In this document: in pieces, positions 43,701 to 53,257 of the stretch
How the letters are laid out: each line of letters begins with the position of its first letter
Position numbering within the stretch: position 1 is the stretch's first letter
Assembly (NCBI GenBank): GCA_947479815.1
Contig: CANKAT010000008.1
Coordinates: 1 to 64,000, forward strand
Direction of reading: 5' to 3'
Length of the DNA: 64,000 nucleotides
From: Sphingobacteriaceae bacterium
GTDB taxonomy: Bacteria > Bacteroidota > Bacteroidia > Sphingobacteriales > Sphingobacteriaceae
The notes under the pieces: model-generated
Databases searched by the model: none
What the model was told of the DNA's origin: nothing
What the model saw: the letters and a program-made list of their open reading frames with translations, nothing else
Translations under genes and position numbers: made by a program

Positions 43701-44404
43701 TTGAGAAATTAAAATATGAAAAGGAATCGATAGGAATTTATCTCACAGGTCATCCCTTAGACAATTATAAGTTTGAGCTTGATAATTTTTGTTCGCATCA
43801 AGTTAAACACCTTAGCCTCGTTAATAGAATGAAAGGTACTGAGATTATGCCTGAAGATCAGGAGGATTTCAAGAAAATAAGTAATCGCGATTTGGTCATT
43901 GGCGGTTTGGTTTCAGCTTGCAGGCACGGTACTACAAAAACGGGTAAACCTTTTGGTTCTTTCATGTTTGAAGATTATGGCGAGACTTTTGAAATTGCTC
44001 TTTTTGGTGAAGATTATATCAAGCTAAAGCAATATTTGGTTATCGGCTTGTTTCTACAGGTTAGAGGTATAGTTACGGAGCGGTTTAAACAAAAGGATAA
44101 TTGGGAGTTTAAAGTTAATAGTATAGTTCTTTTATCAGAATTGAGGGATAAAATGTCAAAATGTCTGACTATTCAACTTCCTCTTACTGAACTATCCGAA
44201 ACTTTCATGAATAAGATAGATGAAATTGTAAGAATCAATTCTGATCAAAATGAAAGCAGAAATTGCCAGTTGAAATTCATGATCATGGATTATGATGAGG
44301 AAACGACACTAGAAATGCCCTCAAAATCAGTTAGGATCAATCCAAGTAATGAGTTTTTAGAAGAAATTTCTAAATTGGTCGGAGTTCGCTATAAGTTGAA
44401 TTAA
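40772..44404 (+). CDS. dnaE: DNA polymerase III subunit alpha
   Basis: PHP domain FSHLHVHTQFSLLDGA; GPGRGSAAGSVVAYCIGIT; PDIDTDFDD. Confidence 0.98.
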   Translation: MPDFSHLHVHTQFSLLDGAADISRLFKKAEADGMKAMAITDHGNMFGVFKFVAEAGKHGVKPIVGCEFYVVDNRHIKQFTKEKRDQRFHQLLLAKNAEGYKNLVKLCSLGYIEGLYSKWPRIDKELILKYHKGLIATTCCLGASVPQTILKKGEEEAEIEFKWWLDLFGEDYYIELQRHNIPEQETVNAVLLKFAKKYNVKVICSNDSHYVDQEDANAHDILLCVNTGDMKSTPIATDEESGKGFRFGFPNDQFFFKSQQEMGAIFHDLPESLDNTNEIVDKVDILELKRDIMLPNFPIPDEFKIHQGAESENMNQWEYLKDLAFKGAKNRYVDISAEVEERLNFELFTIRTMGFAGYFLIVADFIRAGRDLGVFIGPGRGSAAGSVVAYCIGITNIDPIKYNLLFERFLNPDRKSMPDIDTDFDDAGRQKVIDYVVDKYGKNQVAQIITYGSMAAKSSIKDVARVLDLPLAESNMLAKLVPDRPGTNLVQVMTAPIETVKKEQNPEDFDNIKTLRKILADGKSLQADVLKEAMILEGSVRNVGVHAAGIIIAPYDLTDIIPVATSKESELLVTQFDGRVIEDAGVIKMDFLGLKTLTIIKDALRLIKQNHNVDIDIDYISLEDQKTFELYQRGDTNGTFQFESDGMQMYLRDLRPDKFEDLIAMNALYRPGPIEYIPKFISRKHGREEVSYDLLDMKEHLEETYGITVYQEQVMLLSQKLAGFSKGDADVLRKAMGKKQIEVLNKMKAQFMEGCKTNGHDENVAEKVWTDWEAFAQYAFNKSHSTCYAFVAYQTAYLKANYPSEYMAAVLNNQNNIEKISFFMEECKQMGISVLGPDINESELSFTVNKKGEVRFGMSGMKGVGEKAVESIVEERTENGLYQSIYDFARRTNSRSVSKKVYENLVYGGAFDCFGHNRSQFFFKPDASFYNGIERLIKYTNDFQNNLNSSQASLFGGTNDAEISEPQMPECEEWGLIEKLKYEKESIGIYLTGHPLDNYKFELDNFCSHQVKHLSLVNRMKGTEIMPEDQEDFKKISNRDLVIGGLVSACRHGTTKTGKPFGSFMFEDYGETFEIALFGEDYIKLKQYLVIGLFLQVRGIVTERFKQKDNWEFKVNSIVLLSELRDKMSKCLTIQLPLTELSETFMNKIDEIVRINSDQNESRNCQLKFMIMDYDEETTLEMPSKSVRINPSNEFLEEISKLVGVRYKLN

Positions 44405-44420
44405 TGTCACAAATGCAGGG

Positions 44421-44428
44421 TATATTTG
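44421..44428 (+). promoter_or_regulatory. Putative -7 element for trxA
   Basis: TATATTTG with TTG at 44396-44398 (22-bp spacer). Confidence 0.4.
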
Positions 44429-44482
44429 TGGCAGGAATATTGAATACTATCTTTAAATTATAAACACGAAAATCTTATTATT

Positions 44483-44803
44483 ATGGCATTAGAATTAACA
44501 GATGCAAACTTTGACGAATTAGTCCTTAAATCTGATAAACCTGTCTTGGTTGATTTTTGGGCAGAATGGTGTGGTCCATGCCGTATGGTAGGCCCGGTTG
44601 TTGAAGAACTCGCAAAAGAATACGAAGGTAAAGCAGTTGTTGGTAAAGTAAACGTAGATAACAATCCAGGAATTTCAATGAAATTCGGGATTCGTAATAT
44701 CCCTGCTCTTTTGTTTTTCAAAGATGGTGAAATTGTAGACAAACAAATTGGTGCAGTGCCTAAATCAGTTCTTGCTGAAAAACTTAGTAAGCAATTGGCA
44801 TAA
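44483..44803 (+). CDS. trxA: Thioredoxin
   Basis: [30 protein letters not shown]; start at 44483. Confidence 0.97.
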   Translation: MALELTDANFDELVLKSDKPVLVDFWAEWCGPCRMVGPVVEELAKEYEGKAVVGKVNVDNNPGISMKFGIRNIPALLFFKDGEIVDKQIGAVPKSVLAEKLSKQLA

Positions 44804-44824
44804 GCATTATACATATCGCTTAAC

Positions 44825-44860
44825 AAAAAAGCTCCAGCAGATTCCTGCAGGAGCTTTTTT
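44825..44860. terminator. Bidirectional terminator between trxA and the S9 peptidase
   Basis: AAAAAAGCTCC-a-GCAG-attc-CTGC-a-GGAGCTTTTTT. Confidence 0.88.
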
Positions 44861-44883
44861 GTTTTTATTAATCTGGATTAAAT

Positions 44884-47031
44884 TTATTTCCAATACTCGA
44901 GGTATTCTGCAGGCACTGGCTTTTGCAACATATTCATATAAATATACCGCACAGTTTCCTGATTGCTATGTCTTGCTTTTGAACCACCCCAGCCATGACG
45001 TTCACCTGGATAGAGCATGAATTCAAAATGTTTATTTAAATCCTGCAGTTTGTTGATTAGTTGAATGCTGTTCTGCATGTGAACATTATCATCCATTGTG
45101 CCATGCACAATACGCAAGTTCCCTTTTAGCCGATCTGCATAAGTTAATACAGAGGTGATCTTATATCCTTCAGGGTTATTCTTAGGGCTGCCCATAAAGC
45201 GTTCGGTATAATGTGTATCATAAAGTGACCAATCAGTTACAGAGTAATTAGCAATACCGTGTGTGAATACATCAGAGCCATAAGTCAGAGCCATTGCAGT
45301 AATATACCCGCCAAAGCTGCCCCCTGTAATTCCAATCTTTGCGCCGTCAACATAAGGCTTTGATTTTAGCAAATTTGCCGCATCTATATAATCCTCGATC
45401 TCGTATTTGCCCATTTTTCGGTAAATGAAATCCATTCCTGTCTTTCCCAGATGCCCTGAACTTCGGTTATCTATGGCTACCTGAATGATACCCTCTTTAG
45501 CCCACCAGTAGGTAAGTCCGAGTGGACTTTTCCATCGGTCATAAACAGTTCCGGCATCCGGACCACCATAAACAGAGATCCAGACAGGATATTTTTTGCT
45601 TGGATCAAAATTTAAAGGTAAAGTAATGGTCATCGGAAGTTCAAGGCCGTCGCGCGTCTTGTAATAGCTAAGCTCTGTTTTAGGAAGTTGATAAGAATCA
45701 AATGCAGAGCCTTTCGAATTTGATAGTTCACGAATAATATTTCCTTTATTATCCAATAAAGCTGATTTGGGGGCACTTGTTATATTAGAATAAGTTGTCA
45801 AGAAATAGTTACCGTCAGGCGAAATACTGATCTGATGGTCATAATTCCCAAAGGTTAATCGTATAGGTTCTTCATTCCCCTTTAAGCTAACACGGTAAAG
45901 GTCGTTTCTTGTTGAATTTTCCTGTCTTGCTGTGAAAAATATTTCTTGATCCTTTTCATCAACTAGTACCAATTGGTTCACTCGCCAATATCCGGATGTT
46001 AATTGTTTCTTCAAGTTGCCCTCAAGGTCATAATAATAAAAATGACCCCAGCCGCTCTTATCGCTTTTTAGGATAAAACCTTGTCCATTTTTAAGAAAAT
46101 ACAGATCATCAAACCAGTCGACCCAGGTTTTTTGTGTTTCTTCATGAATAGCTATTTTGCTACCATTCATCGGATTGACACTATAAATAATGAGATTATT
46201 TTGATCGCGGTTCATCCATTGCATCCACAGTGTTTTGCTATCTGCCATCCAGAAAGGAGTGCCAAAATACTGATCGTTTTTTGGATCGAAATCAGCCCAA
46301 ACTATCCCATTTGTACCTCTGTTAACCAATCCCATTTTGACTTCAGGATTTTGGTCTCCAGGTTTAGGATACCTGGTATTTTCAAGAAAGCCATGTTGCC
46401 CGTTTGAATTGTAAATAGGAAATACAGGAACTTTTGAATCGTCAAAACGCATAAATGCGATCTGTTTACTATCTGGGCTCCACCAGAAAGCCTTATATCG
46501 GGTTGGTCGGCCAAGGATCTCCTCATAATATATCCATGAAGCCCAGCCATTATAAATCACATCCGACCCATCGTTTGTATATCTCGTTTCTATACCTGAA
46601 GCGATATCGATAGAATATAGGTCATTGTTTCTAGTAAATGCGACCTGAGTTTTATCAGGAGATAAGGTGGGATTTTTTTCAGCTATGCTATCTTTAGTTA
46701 ATTGTTTCTCTGTTCCCAAAGCATCCTTAAAAAAAACATCTTTATTCTTGATAGTTACTGAAGCTTCATTTACCTGCGCGGGTGCCGATTGAACTGCTTC
46801 TCCTGTGCGTGCATCAACAGTGTATGGCTTACTTTGCTGCCCTTCCATACGGTATTCAATATAATGTGTATTATCAGCCCAGCCCCTGTAGACCGGAATT
46901 GGATTGATAATATCTTTTACCGAGTTTGAAAAAATTTCTTTGAAGCTCAGGTCTTTGAGTTGAGCGTGTGAAGAATATGGCCCAATCAGCAGCGCTGAAA
47001 TTAAGGCATATCTGAATTTATAAATCATCAT
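44884..47031 (-). CDS. S9 family peptidase, dipeptidyl peptidase IV type
   Basis: DPPIV beta-propeller (WWSPDSKQIAFMRFDDSKVP); GITGGSFGGYITAMALTYGSDVF; VHGTMDDNVHMQNS. Confidence 0.94.
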   Translation of the reverse strand: MMIYKFRYALISALLIGPYSSHAQLKDLSFKEIFSNSVKDIINPIPVYRGWADNTHYIEYRMEGQQSKPYTVDARTGEAVQSAPAQVNEASVTIKNKDVFFKDALGTEKQLTKDSIAEKNPTLSPDKTQVAFTRNNDLYSIDIASGIETRYTNDGSDVIYNGWASWIYYEEILGRPTRYKAFWWSPDSKQIAFMRFDDSKVPVFPIYNSNGQHGFLENTRYPKPGDQNPEVKMGLVNRGTNGIVWADFDPKNDQYFGTPFWMADSKTLWMQWMNRDQNNLIIYSVNPMNGSKIAIHEETQKTWVDWFDDLYFLKNGQGFILKSDKSGWGHFYYYDLEGNLKKQLTSGYWRVNQLVLVDEKDQEIFFTARQENSTRNDLYRVSLKGNEEPIRLTFGNYDHQISISPDGNYFLTTYSNITSAPKSALLDNKGNIIRELSNSKGSAFDSYQLPKTELSYYKTRDGLELPMTITLPLNFDPSKKYPVWISVYGGPDAGTVYDRWKSPLGLTYWWAKEGIIQVAIDNRSSGHLGKTGMDFIYRKMGKYEIEDYIDAANLLKSKPYVDGAKIGITGGSFGGYITAMALTYGSDVFTHGIANYSVTDWSLYDTHYTERFMGSPKNNPEGYKITSVLTYADRLKGNLRIVHGTMDDNVHMQNSIQLINKLQDLNKHFEFMLYPGERHGWGGSKARHSNQETVRYIYMNMLQKPVPAEYLEYWK

Positions 47032-47240
47032 AGGATGTTGATTTTTCTCTAATTTAAAATAATTGGACTTTTGGATGGATAATTAGGCTATTTGGTCAAT
47101 AGCAAAAAATCATTCGAAGTTAATTTTTTTCTATAATTCATCAAATGTTTGGGCGAGTATTTATTCTGCGGCTCCTAAAATTTCTTTACATTATTTCAAA
47201 AAATCAGAATCCTTAACCCGAAATTGTATTATTTTAGAGC

Positions 47241-48161
47241 ATGGAACCTAACCTCTCAAATTATAAAGATCTTCAGGATTTTGGGAATCTTGAATTGCTT
47301 TCTAAACAGGTTGTAGAGGGGTTTATAACGGGCCTGCATAAAAGTCCGTTTCATGGTTTCTCTGTTGAATTTGCAGAGCATCGACTTTACAATACCGGAG
47401 ATTCTGTAAAAAATGTGGATTGGAAATTATATGGTCGTACGGATAAGCTTTTTGTAAAGCGGTTTGAGGAAGAAACAAACCTGAGGTGTCAGATAGTAAT
47501 AGATGTTTCTTCATCAATGTATTATCCCGAGAAAACTTTTAATAAGCTTTTGTTTTCTGTGTATGCTGCAGCTTCATTGATGTATTTGTTTAAAAAGCAG
47601 CGAGATGCATTTGGGCTTAGTTTTTTCTCAGATAAATTGGAACTGACAAGCACAGCAAAATCAACAACAGCGCATCAAAAATATTTATTCTCAGAGCTGG
47701 AAAAATTGATGACTAGAAAGAGTAGTGGCGATCATACCGATGTTGCCTCTGCCATGCATCAGATAGCTGAGCAAATTCATAAGCGATCCCTAGTTATTAT
47801 TTTCAGTGATATGCTCGAAGCTGAGTCGGCAGAGGGCCTAAATAAGATTTTTGCATCCCTGCAGCATTTAAAGCATAATAAACATGAGGTAATTATTTTC
47901 AATGTGTTAGATCATAAGATGGAGCTTGGCTTTGAGTTTGATAATCGTCCGTATCATTTTATTGATATCGAAAGTGGCGAGGATCTCAAAATCCATCCCA
48001 ATAATGTCAGAGAATCCTATCTTGAGGCTGTAAATTCCTATCATAAAGAACTGAAATTGAAATGTGCTCAATATAAGATAGACTTTGTGGATGCCGATAT
48101 TCACGCAGGTTTTTATCAGGTATTAAATTCTTATCTCATAAAACGATCAAAAATGGTTTAA
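47241..48161 (+). CDS. DUF58 domain protein (vWA-like)
   Basis: FAEHRLYNTGDSVKNVDWKLYGRTDKLFVKRFEEETNLRCQIVIDVSSSM. Confidence 0.92.
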   Translation: MEPNLSNYKDLQDFGNLELLSKQVVEGFITGLHKSPFHGFSVEFAEHRLYNTGDSVKNVDWKLYGRTDKLFVKRFEEETNLRCQIVIDVSSSMYYPEKTFNKLLFSVYAAASLMYLFKKQRDAFGLSFFSDKLELTSTAKSTTAHQKYLFSELEKLMTRKSSGDHTDVASAMHQIAEQIHKRSLVIIFSDMLEAESAEGLNKIFASLQHLKHNKHEVIIFNVLDHKMELGFEFDNRPYHFIDIESGEDLKIHPNNVRESYLEAVNSYHKELKLKCAQYKIDFVDADIHAGFYQVLNSYLIKRSKMV

Positions 48162-48246
48162 AACTGGAATTCCTTTTACCCAAAACAGTTATAATTATAG
48201 TTTGCAATTTCAATTTTGTACTTTAATCATTCAAATTAAAACAGCA

Positions 48247-48912
48247 ATGAAAAAAATAGTTCTTTCTTTTACAATGATCATCTTATTAAGTGGCATGCAG
48301 ATCCAAAAGCCCTTAAAGGTTATATTCTTTGGTGATTCAATCACTAATGCAGGTGTAAAGCCTGGCGGCTACATTACCCTAATGCAAGAAAAAATTAAGC
48401 AGGATGGAGGCCCATCGTATGAGCTGATTGGTGCGGGAATAGGTGGCAATAAGGTTTATGACCTTTACCTCAGATTTCAAGAAGATGTATTAGATAAAAA
48501 GCCAGATGTAGTTGTTATTTATATTGGAGTGAATGATGTTTGGCATAAGCAAAGCAGTCAAACGGGTACTGACCCGGATAAATTTCTTGCTTTTTATACG
48601 GCAATGATCAAAAAATTACAGGCTTCTGGCATTAAGGTAATTGTTTGTACACCTGCAGTAATTGGTGAAAGAACTGATTTCAGTAATTCACTGGATGGTG
48701 ATCTTAATCGTTATAGCCAGATGATACGCGATCTGGCATCAAAGTATGGATGCGGTCTAGTTGATTTACGAAAGGCGTTTTTAGAGTATAATAGGGTTAA
48801 TAATCCAGAAAATAAAGAATCCGGTATCCTGACAACCGATCGCGTGCATTTAAATCCTAAGGGAAATCAGTTACTTGCTGATCTAATGTTTAAAGGCTTA
48901 TCCACTAAATAA
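48247..48912 (+). CDS. Secreted SGNH/GDSL-type lipase/esterase
   Basis: VIFFGDSITNAGVKPGGYITLMQ; VIYIGVNDVWH; DRVHLNPKGNQLLAD. Start moved to MKKIVLSF (signal peptide). Confidence 0.9.
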   Translation: MKKIVLSFTMIILLSGMQIQKPLKVIFFGDSITNAGVKPGGYITLMQEKIKQDGGPSYELIGAGIGGNKVYDLYLRFQEDVLDKKPDVVVIYIGVNDVWHKQSSQTGTDPDKFLAFYTAMIKKLQASGIKVIVCTPAVIGERTDFSNSLDGDLNRYSQMIRDLASKYGCGLVDLRKAFLEYNRVNNPENKESGILTTDRVHLNPKGNQLLADLMFKGLSTK

Positions 48913-48946
48913 AAAATGCTCCGGAATTTCATTTCGGAGCATTTTT
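48912..48946. terminator. Bidirectional terminator
   Basis: AAAAATGCTCCGGAA-tttca-TTTCGGAGCATTTTT. Confidence 0.88.
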
Positions 48947-48952
48947 GTTTTT

Positions 48953-50218
48953 CTACCTTCTTTTATTACCAAATCGTCTATTTGGACTTCCACTCATTGG
49001 AGTATTTCCGGATGATGAGTTTGATTTTTTAGCAGATCCGCCTTTCTTTTTTGTTGACTTGCTCATAATAAAGGATGCGCCACGCATGTGATAAGGTTGA
49101 TCTTCAATAACAGGTATTTCTCTTCCAATCAATTTCTGAATATCTTTAAGATACTCCATTTCCTCTTCATCACAAAAAGAATAAGCAATACCGCTTGAAC
49201 CTGCACGCCCAGTTCTTCCAATCCGGTGCACATAAGTTTCAGGAATATTAGGCAATTCAAAATTGATCACGTGCGAAAGTTCATCAATATCAATTCCCCT
49301 TGCGGCGATATCGGTTGCAATTAAAGCCTTTATTTGTCCGCTTTTAAAATTAGACAATGCCTTTTGACGAGCATTCTGAGATTTATTTCCGTGGATAGCT
49401 TCTGTTTTAATTCCAGCTTTAACAAGATCCTTAGTTATTTTATCAGCTCCATGTTTAGTTCTACTGAAGATCAGTGCAGACTTAATACTCTTGTCATTGA
49501 GGATATGGATAAGCAATTTTTTCTTGTCGTTTTTCTCAACAAAGAATAAGGATTGATCAATGGTATCGGCAGTACTAGAAACTGGCGTTACTTCAACTTT
49601 TTCAGGATTAACCAAAATAGTATTAGCCAATTTCTGTATTTCATCAGGCATGGTGGCTGAGAAAAACAAGGTTTGACGTTTTTGTGGAATCTTGGTTATG
49701 ATCTTTTTTACATCATGAATAAAACCCATGTCGAGCATTCGGTCGGCTTCATCAAGCACAAATATTTTCAGATAATGTAACTGAATAAATTTTTGATTGA
49801 TCAGATCCAGTAATCTTCCTGGGGTTGCGATAAGAATATCAACACCTGCTTTTAAAGCCGATACCTGCGAACCTTGTGAAACACCTCCAAAGATAACGGT
49901 ATGCTTCATTCCGGTGTGACGCCCGTATGCCGTAAAACTTTCTCCAATTTGTATGGCAAGCTCACGGGTAGGGGTTAAAATTAGACATTTGATTGCTCTA
50001 GGCCCTTGATCGTATATTTTTCCACCCTCCAAAATCTGAAGAATAGGTATGGCAAATGCTGCGGTTTTTCCTGTGCCGGTTTGTGCACAGCCTAAAAGGT
50101 CTTTACGTTCTAATATGATTGGTATTGATTGTTCCTGAATAGGAGTGGGGGTAGTGTAACCTTCTGTTTTTAAAGCCTTTAAAATAGGCTCAATTAAGTT
50201 TAAATTTTCGAATGACAT
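48953..50218 (-). CDS. DEAD-box RNA helicase (RhlE-like)
   Basis: [44 protein letters not shown]; basic C-terminus. Confidence 0.95.
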   Translation of the reverse strand: MSFENLNLIEPILKALKTEGYTTPTPIQEQSIPIILERKDLLGCAQTGTGKTAAFAIPILQILEGGKIYDQGPRAIKCLILTPTRELAIQIGESFTAYGRHTGMKHTVIFGGVSQGSQVSALKAGVDILIATPGRLLDLINQKFIQLHYLKIFVLDEADRMLDMGFIHDVKKIITKIPQKRQTLFFSATMPDEIQKLANTILVNPEKVEVTPVSSTADTIDQSLFFVEKNDKKKLLIHILNDKSIKSALIFSRTKHGADKITKDLVKAGIKTEAIHGNKSQNARQKALSNFKSGQIKALIATDIAARGIDIDELSHVINFELPNIPETYVHRIGRTGRAGSSGIAYSFCDEEEMEYLKDIQKLIGREIPVIEDQPYHMRGASFIMSKSTKKKGGSAKKSNSSSGNTPMSGSPNRRFGNKRR

Positions 50219-50307
50219 GTAATGATTTTACATCGCTGTTAAAAATACCAACGATTTTATATTTATGCAAAGGTACGGCTTTAAACTGATAATGTACTGG
50301 TTAAGAA

Positions 50308-51510
50308 TTATTTGGCTATTCCAGCTCGATAAAATTCCAGTGCTTCAATAATGGTTGCACATGCTTTATGTATCTCATTATCAGTGATAATCAGGGGTGG
50401 TGCAATTCGCATGGCGGTATCACAGTGTAAGAACCAATCAATAATTATCCCATTTTCAACGCAGCGTTTGCTCACCCTTTCAACTTGTTCAAAGCTGCTT
50501 AACTGTATGCATAACATCAATCCCATGCCTCTGATCTCTTTGATTTCCGGATGCTGAAGGTGCTTTCTAAATAGTGATTCTTTTAACGATACATCTTTAA
50601 CTAATTCTTCTTCTAGAATTACTTCTAAATTGGCTAAACCAGCAGCACAACTAACTGGATGACCACCGAACGTGGTAATATGTCCGAGCATTGGATTTTC
50701 CTTTAGCACACTCATGATCTCATTACTGGAGATAAAAGCACCAATTGGCATTCCTCCGCCCATTCCTTTTGCCAGTAATAAAATGTCAGGTTTTATATTA
50801 AAGTGCTCAAAAGCGAATAATGTACCCGTGCGACCAAATCCTGTTTGAATTTCATCCAGAATTAATAAGGTGCCTGTTTCATTACAGCGTTTTCTTAAAC
50901 GCTGCATGTAATTAATATCCGGTACTCGTACACCTGCTTCGCCCTGAATCGTCTCTAGTATTACGGCTGCAGTATCCGTACTTATTAAATCTAAATCGAT
51001 ATAATTATTGAATTCGATGAAACGAATATCTGGGAGCAGTGGTCTGTATGCTTGCTTATAATGTTCATTACCCATTACGCTGAGTGCACCCTGGGTACTT
51101 CCATGATAGGAATCTTTGCATGCTATAATTTCAGATCGTCCGGTAAAGCGTTTTGCCAGTTTCATGGCTCCCTCTGTGGCCTCGGCACCAGAATTAACGA
51201 AATATATCGAACGTAAAGAATCTGGGAGGATAGAAGATAATTTACTTGCAAACTTTACCTGTGGCGATTGTATAAATTCGCCATAAACGGTTAAGTGAAG
51301 GTATTTGTCTACCTGATCTTTGATTGCTTGAACAACTTTTGCATTTCTGTGTCCTGTATTACTGACTGCAAAGCCTGAAACAAGATCCATATAACTTTTC
51401 CCATTATAGTCATATAAATACATGCCTTCTGCACGTTCAATTTCAAGGAGGCGAGGAGTAGGTGATGTTTGAGCAGTATTTAGTAGGAAAAGCTGTCGTG
51501 GACTTAGCAT
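50308..51510 (-). CDS. Class III aminotransferase (acetylornithine/ornithine type)
   Basis: YFVNSGAEATEGAMKLAKRFTGR; LILDEIQTGFGRTGTLFAFEHFNIKPDILLLAKGMGGGMPIGAFI. Confidence 0.92.
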   Translation of the reverse strand: MLSPRQLFLLNTAQTSPTPRLLEIERAEGMYLYDYNGKSYMDLVSGFAVSNTGHRNAKVVQAIKDQVDKYLHLTVYGEFIQSPQVKFASKLSSILPDSLRSIYFVNSGAEATEGAMKLAKRFTGRSEIIACKDSYHGSTQGALSVMGNEHYKQAYRPLLPDIRFIEFNNYIDLDLISTDTAAVILETIQGEAGVRVPDINYMQRLRKRCNETGTLLILDEIQTGFGRTGTLFAFEHFNIKPDILLLAKGMGGGMPIGAFISSNEIMSVLKENPMLGHITTFGGHPVSCAAGLANLEVILEEELVKDVSLKESLFRKHLQHPEIKEIRGMGLMLCIQLSSFEQVERVSKRCVENGIIIDWFLHCDTAMRIAPPLIITDNEIHKACATIIEALEFYRAGIAK

Positions 51511-51580
51511 CTGTAAAAATACACATTTTAAGGCTTGTTAAAAATCAGCATTTAAAATGTGTCTCCAATAAATATACAGC

Positions 51581-52018
51581 TTAATTAATTGATTTGCGAC
51601 GGTGATTTAATTGCTTGATCAGGTGTTCTCTGAATTCGTGTTCAGCCTGGTATAAAAGCAGAATCTTTTCAGCTGGAATTACCTTGGAATAGAGTTTTTT
51701 ATACTTTTTTTTAAGCTCTAATAGCTTACTTTCATAAGCAAGTTCGGCATTAATTTTATCATTCGGAGCGATGTCGGTCTTCTGCCTGTATTCTCTTCGT
51801 TTTTTCATCAACTCCATCAGTTCTTTTTGGTAATTATTGTAAACCGGCCAAAATTTTTGAGCTTCTTCGGTTATGAGATCTAATTTATTGGTGATGAAGG
51901 CAATTTTTATGGCTTCAATCTGTTCATAACGTTCACGATGATTTTGTGCAAATAACGATACATGAAGAGTAAGGCAGAAAATAATACTACAAATCCCTAT
52001 CAATAGCTTTCTTTTCAT
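51581..52018 (-). CDS. Secreted Spy/CpxP-like protein, ECF-sigma-associated
   Basis: Signal peptide; helical AIKIAFITNKLDLITEEAQKFWPVYNNYQKELMELMKKRREYRQ. Confidence 0.75.
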   Translation of the reverse strand: MKRKLLIGICSIIFCLTLHVSLFAQNHRERYEQIEAIKIAFITNKLDLITEEAQKFWPVYNNYQKELMELMKKRREYRQKTDIAPNDKINAELAYESKLLELKKKYKKLYSKVIPAEKILLLYQAEHEFREHLIKQLNHRRKSIN

Positions 52019-52635
52019 AGTGTAGTATTATTAATGTATTGTTCAATTTCTTGTGATGAAACATCAGAATTCATTTGCTGCAGTCCATCCTCACTTAAGT
52101 TTTCAATAATGAATTGATTATCATTTACGGTGCTGTGAATTTGTAGATAATTGATGATCTCTTGATCAGGAACTTCTGAGAGATCTTTCCCAATGGTATA
52201 ACCTGTAGAGTTGAAATATACAGCAGTACCTAACACAAGGGTAATACATGCAGCAGCCGAATAACTGATCCATGATTTGAAAATATTTTTCTTGCTTTCT
52301 GGTTTCTGTTCAGCTAATTTGGTCTGAATACGTTCACTAAGCTCTGAAAAATATGCTTCAGGAATAGTAAATCCAGTTGATGGAACTAATGATTGAATAG
52401 TTTCAATTGCAATTCTTTCTTCAATTTGCGAAGGTAGCTTTTGAAAGTAATCAGTAGGGATATTAAATTCTTCTGCTGCTTCAAATCGAGCTGACTCGAT
52501 ACGAATTCTTGAATTTATAGTATCATTTAAAGATTCGAAATATCCGGATGGCACAACAAAAGGATTCACCCTCTTGATTGCTGCAAGTGTTGCTGCGTCT
52601 TTTTCCCATTTCCTATCTGAATCTTGTAATTTCAT
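52015..52635 (-). CDS. Single-pass membrane protein, putative anti-sigma factor, with three internal repeats
   Basis: Repeats PSGYFESLNDTINSRI / PTDYFQKLPSQIEERI / PEAYFSELSERIQTKL; TM SYSAAACITLVLGTAVYF; overlaps the downstream gene by 4 nt. Confidence 0.7.
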   Translation of the reverse strand: MKLQDSDRKWEKDAATLAAIKRVNPFVVPSGYFESLNDTINSRIRIESARFEAAEEFNIPTDYFQKLPSQIEERIAIETIQSLVPSTGFTIPEAYFSELSERIQTKLAEQKPESKKNIFKSWISYSAAACITLVLGTAVYFNSTGYTIGKDLSEVPDQEIINYLQIHSTVNDNQFIIENLSEDGLQQMNSDVSSQEIEQYINNTTL

Positions 52636-52665
52636 AATACTTTGATACTTTTCAAATAAAAAGGT

Positions 52666-53217
52666 TTAATCGGTATTTAATAATAGTTGTTCAATTTTCT
52701 TTACAGCAATATGAAAGGATGCTTTTAAAGCCCCCACACTAGTTCCCAATATTTCAGAGATATCTTCATATTTAAGATCATCGAAGTATTTCATGTTAAA
52801 CACCAGTCTTTGTTTTTCAGGTAGTGTAAGCAAAGCTTTTTGAAGTTTCATTTGGGCATTGTCGCCATCAAAATAAGGGCTTTCTGCAAGCGTTTTAACC
52901 ATATTTTTTCCAGCATCGTCATCAATAGAAACACTATTCCTTATTTTTTTGCGCTTTAAAAAAGTGATACTCTCATTTGTAGCAATCCGGTATAGCCAGG
53001 TATAAAGCTGAGAGTCGCTTCTGAAGGTGGAAAGGCTTTTCCATACTTTTAAAAACACATCCTGTACAAGGTCATCGGTATCATCATGGTCGATGATCAT
53101 TCTTCGGATATGCCAGTATATTTTTTGCTGATACTTACTAAGTAACAAACGAAAAGCTTCATCACGGGTACTTTCCTGTGCAAATTTTTTTAATATTTCT
53201 GAATCCTCAACCTGCAT
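52666..53217 (-). CDS. ECF RNA polymerase sigma factor
   Basis: DDLVQDVFLKVWKSLSTFRSDSQLYTWLYRIATNESITFLKRKK; LPEKQRLVFNMKYFDDLKYEDISEILGTSVGALKASFHIAVKKI. Confidence 0.96.
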   Translation of the reverse strand: MQVEDSEILKKFAQESTRDEAFRLLLSKYQQKIYWHIRRMIIDHDDTDDLVQDVFLKVWKSLSTFRSDSQLYTWLYRIATNESITFLKRKKIRNSVSIDDDAGKNMVKTLAESPYFDGDNAQMKLQKALLTLPEKQRLVFNMKYFDDLKYEDISEILGTSVGALKASFHIAVKKIEQLLLNTD

Positions 53218-53257
53218 ATTTTTATTAATTGGCCTGGATCCCCGGAGCTAAAGTATT

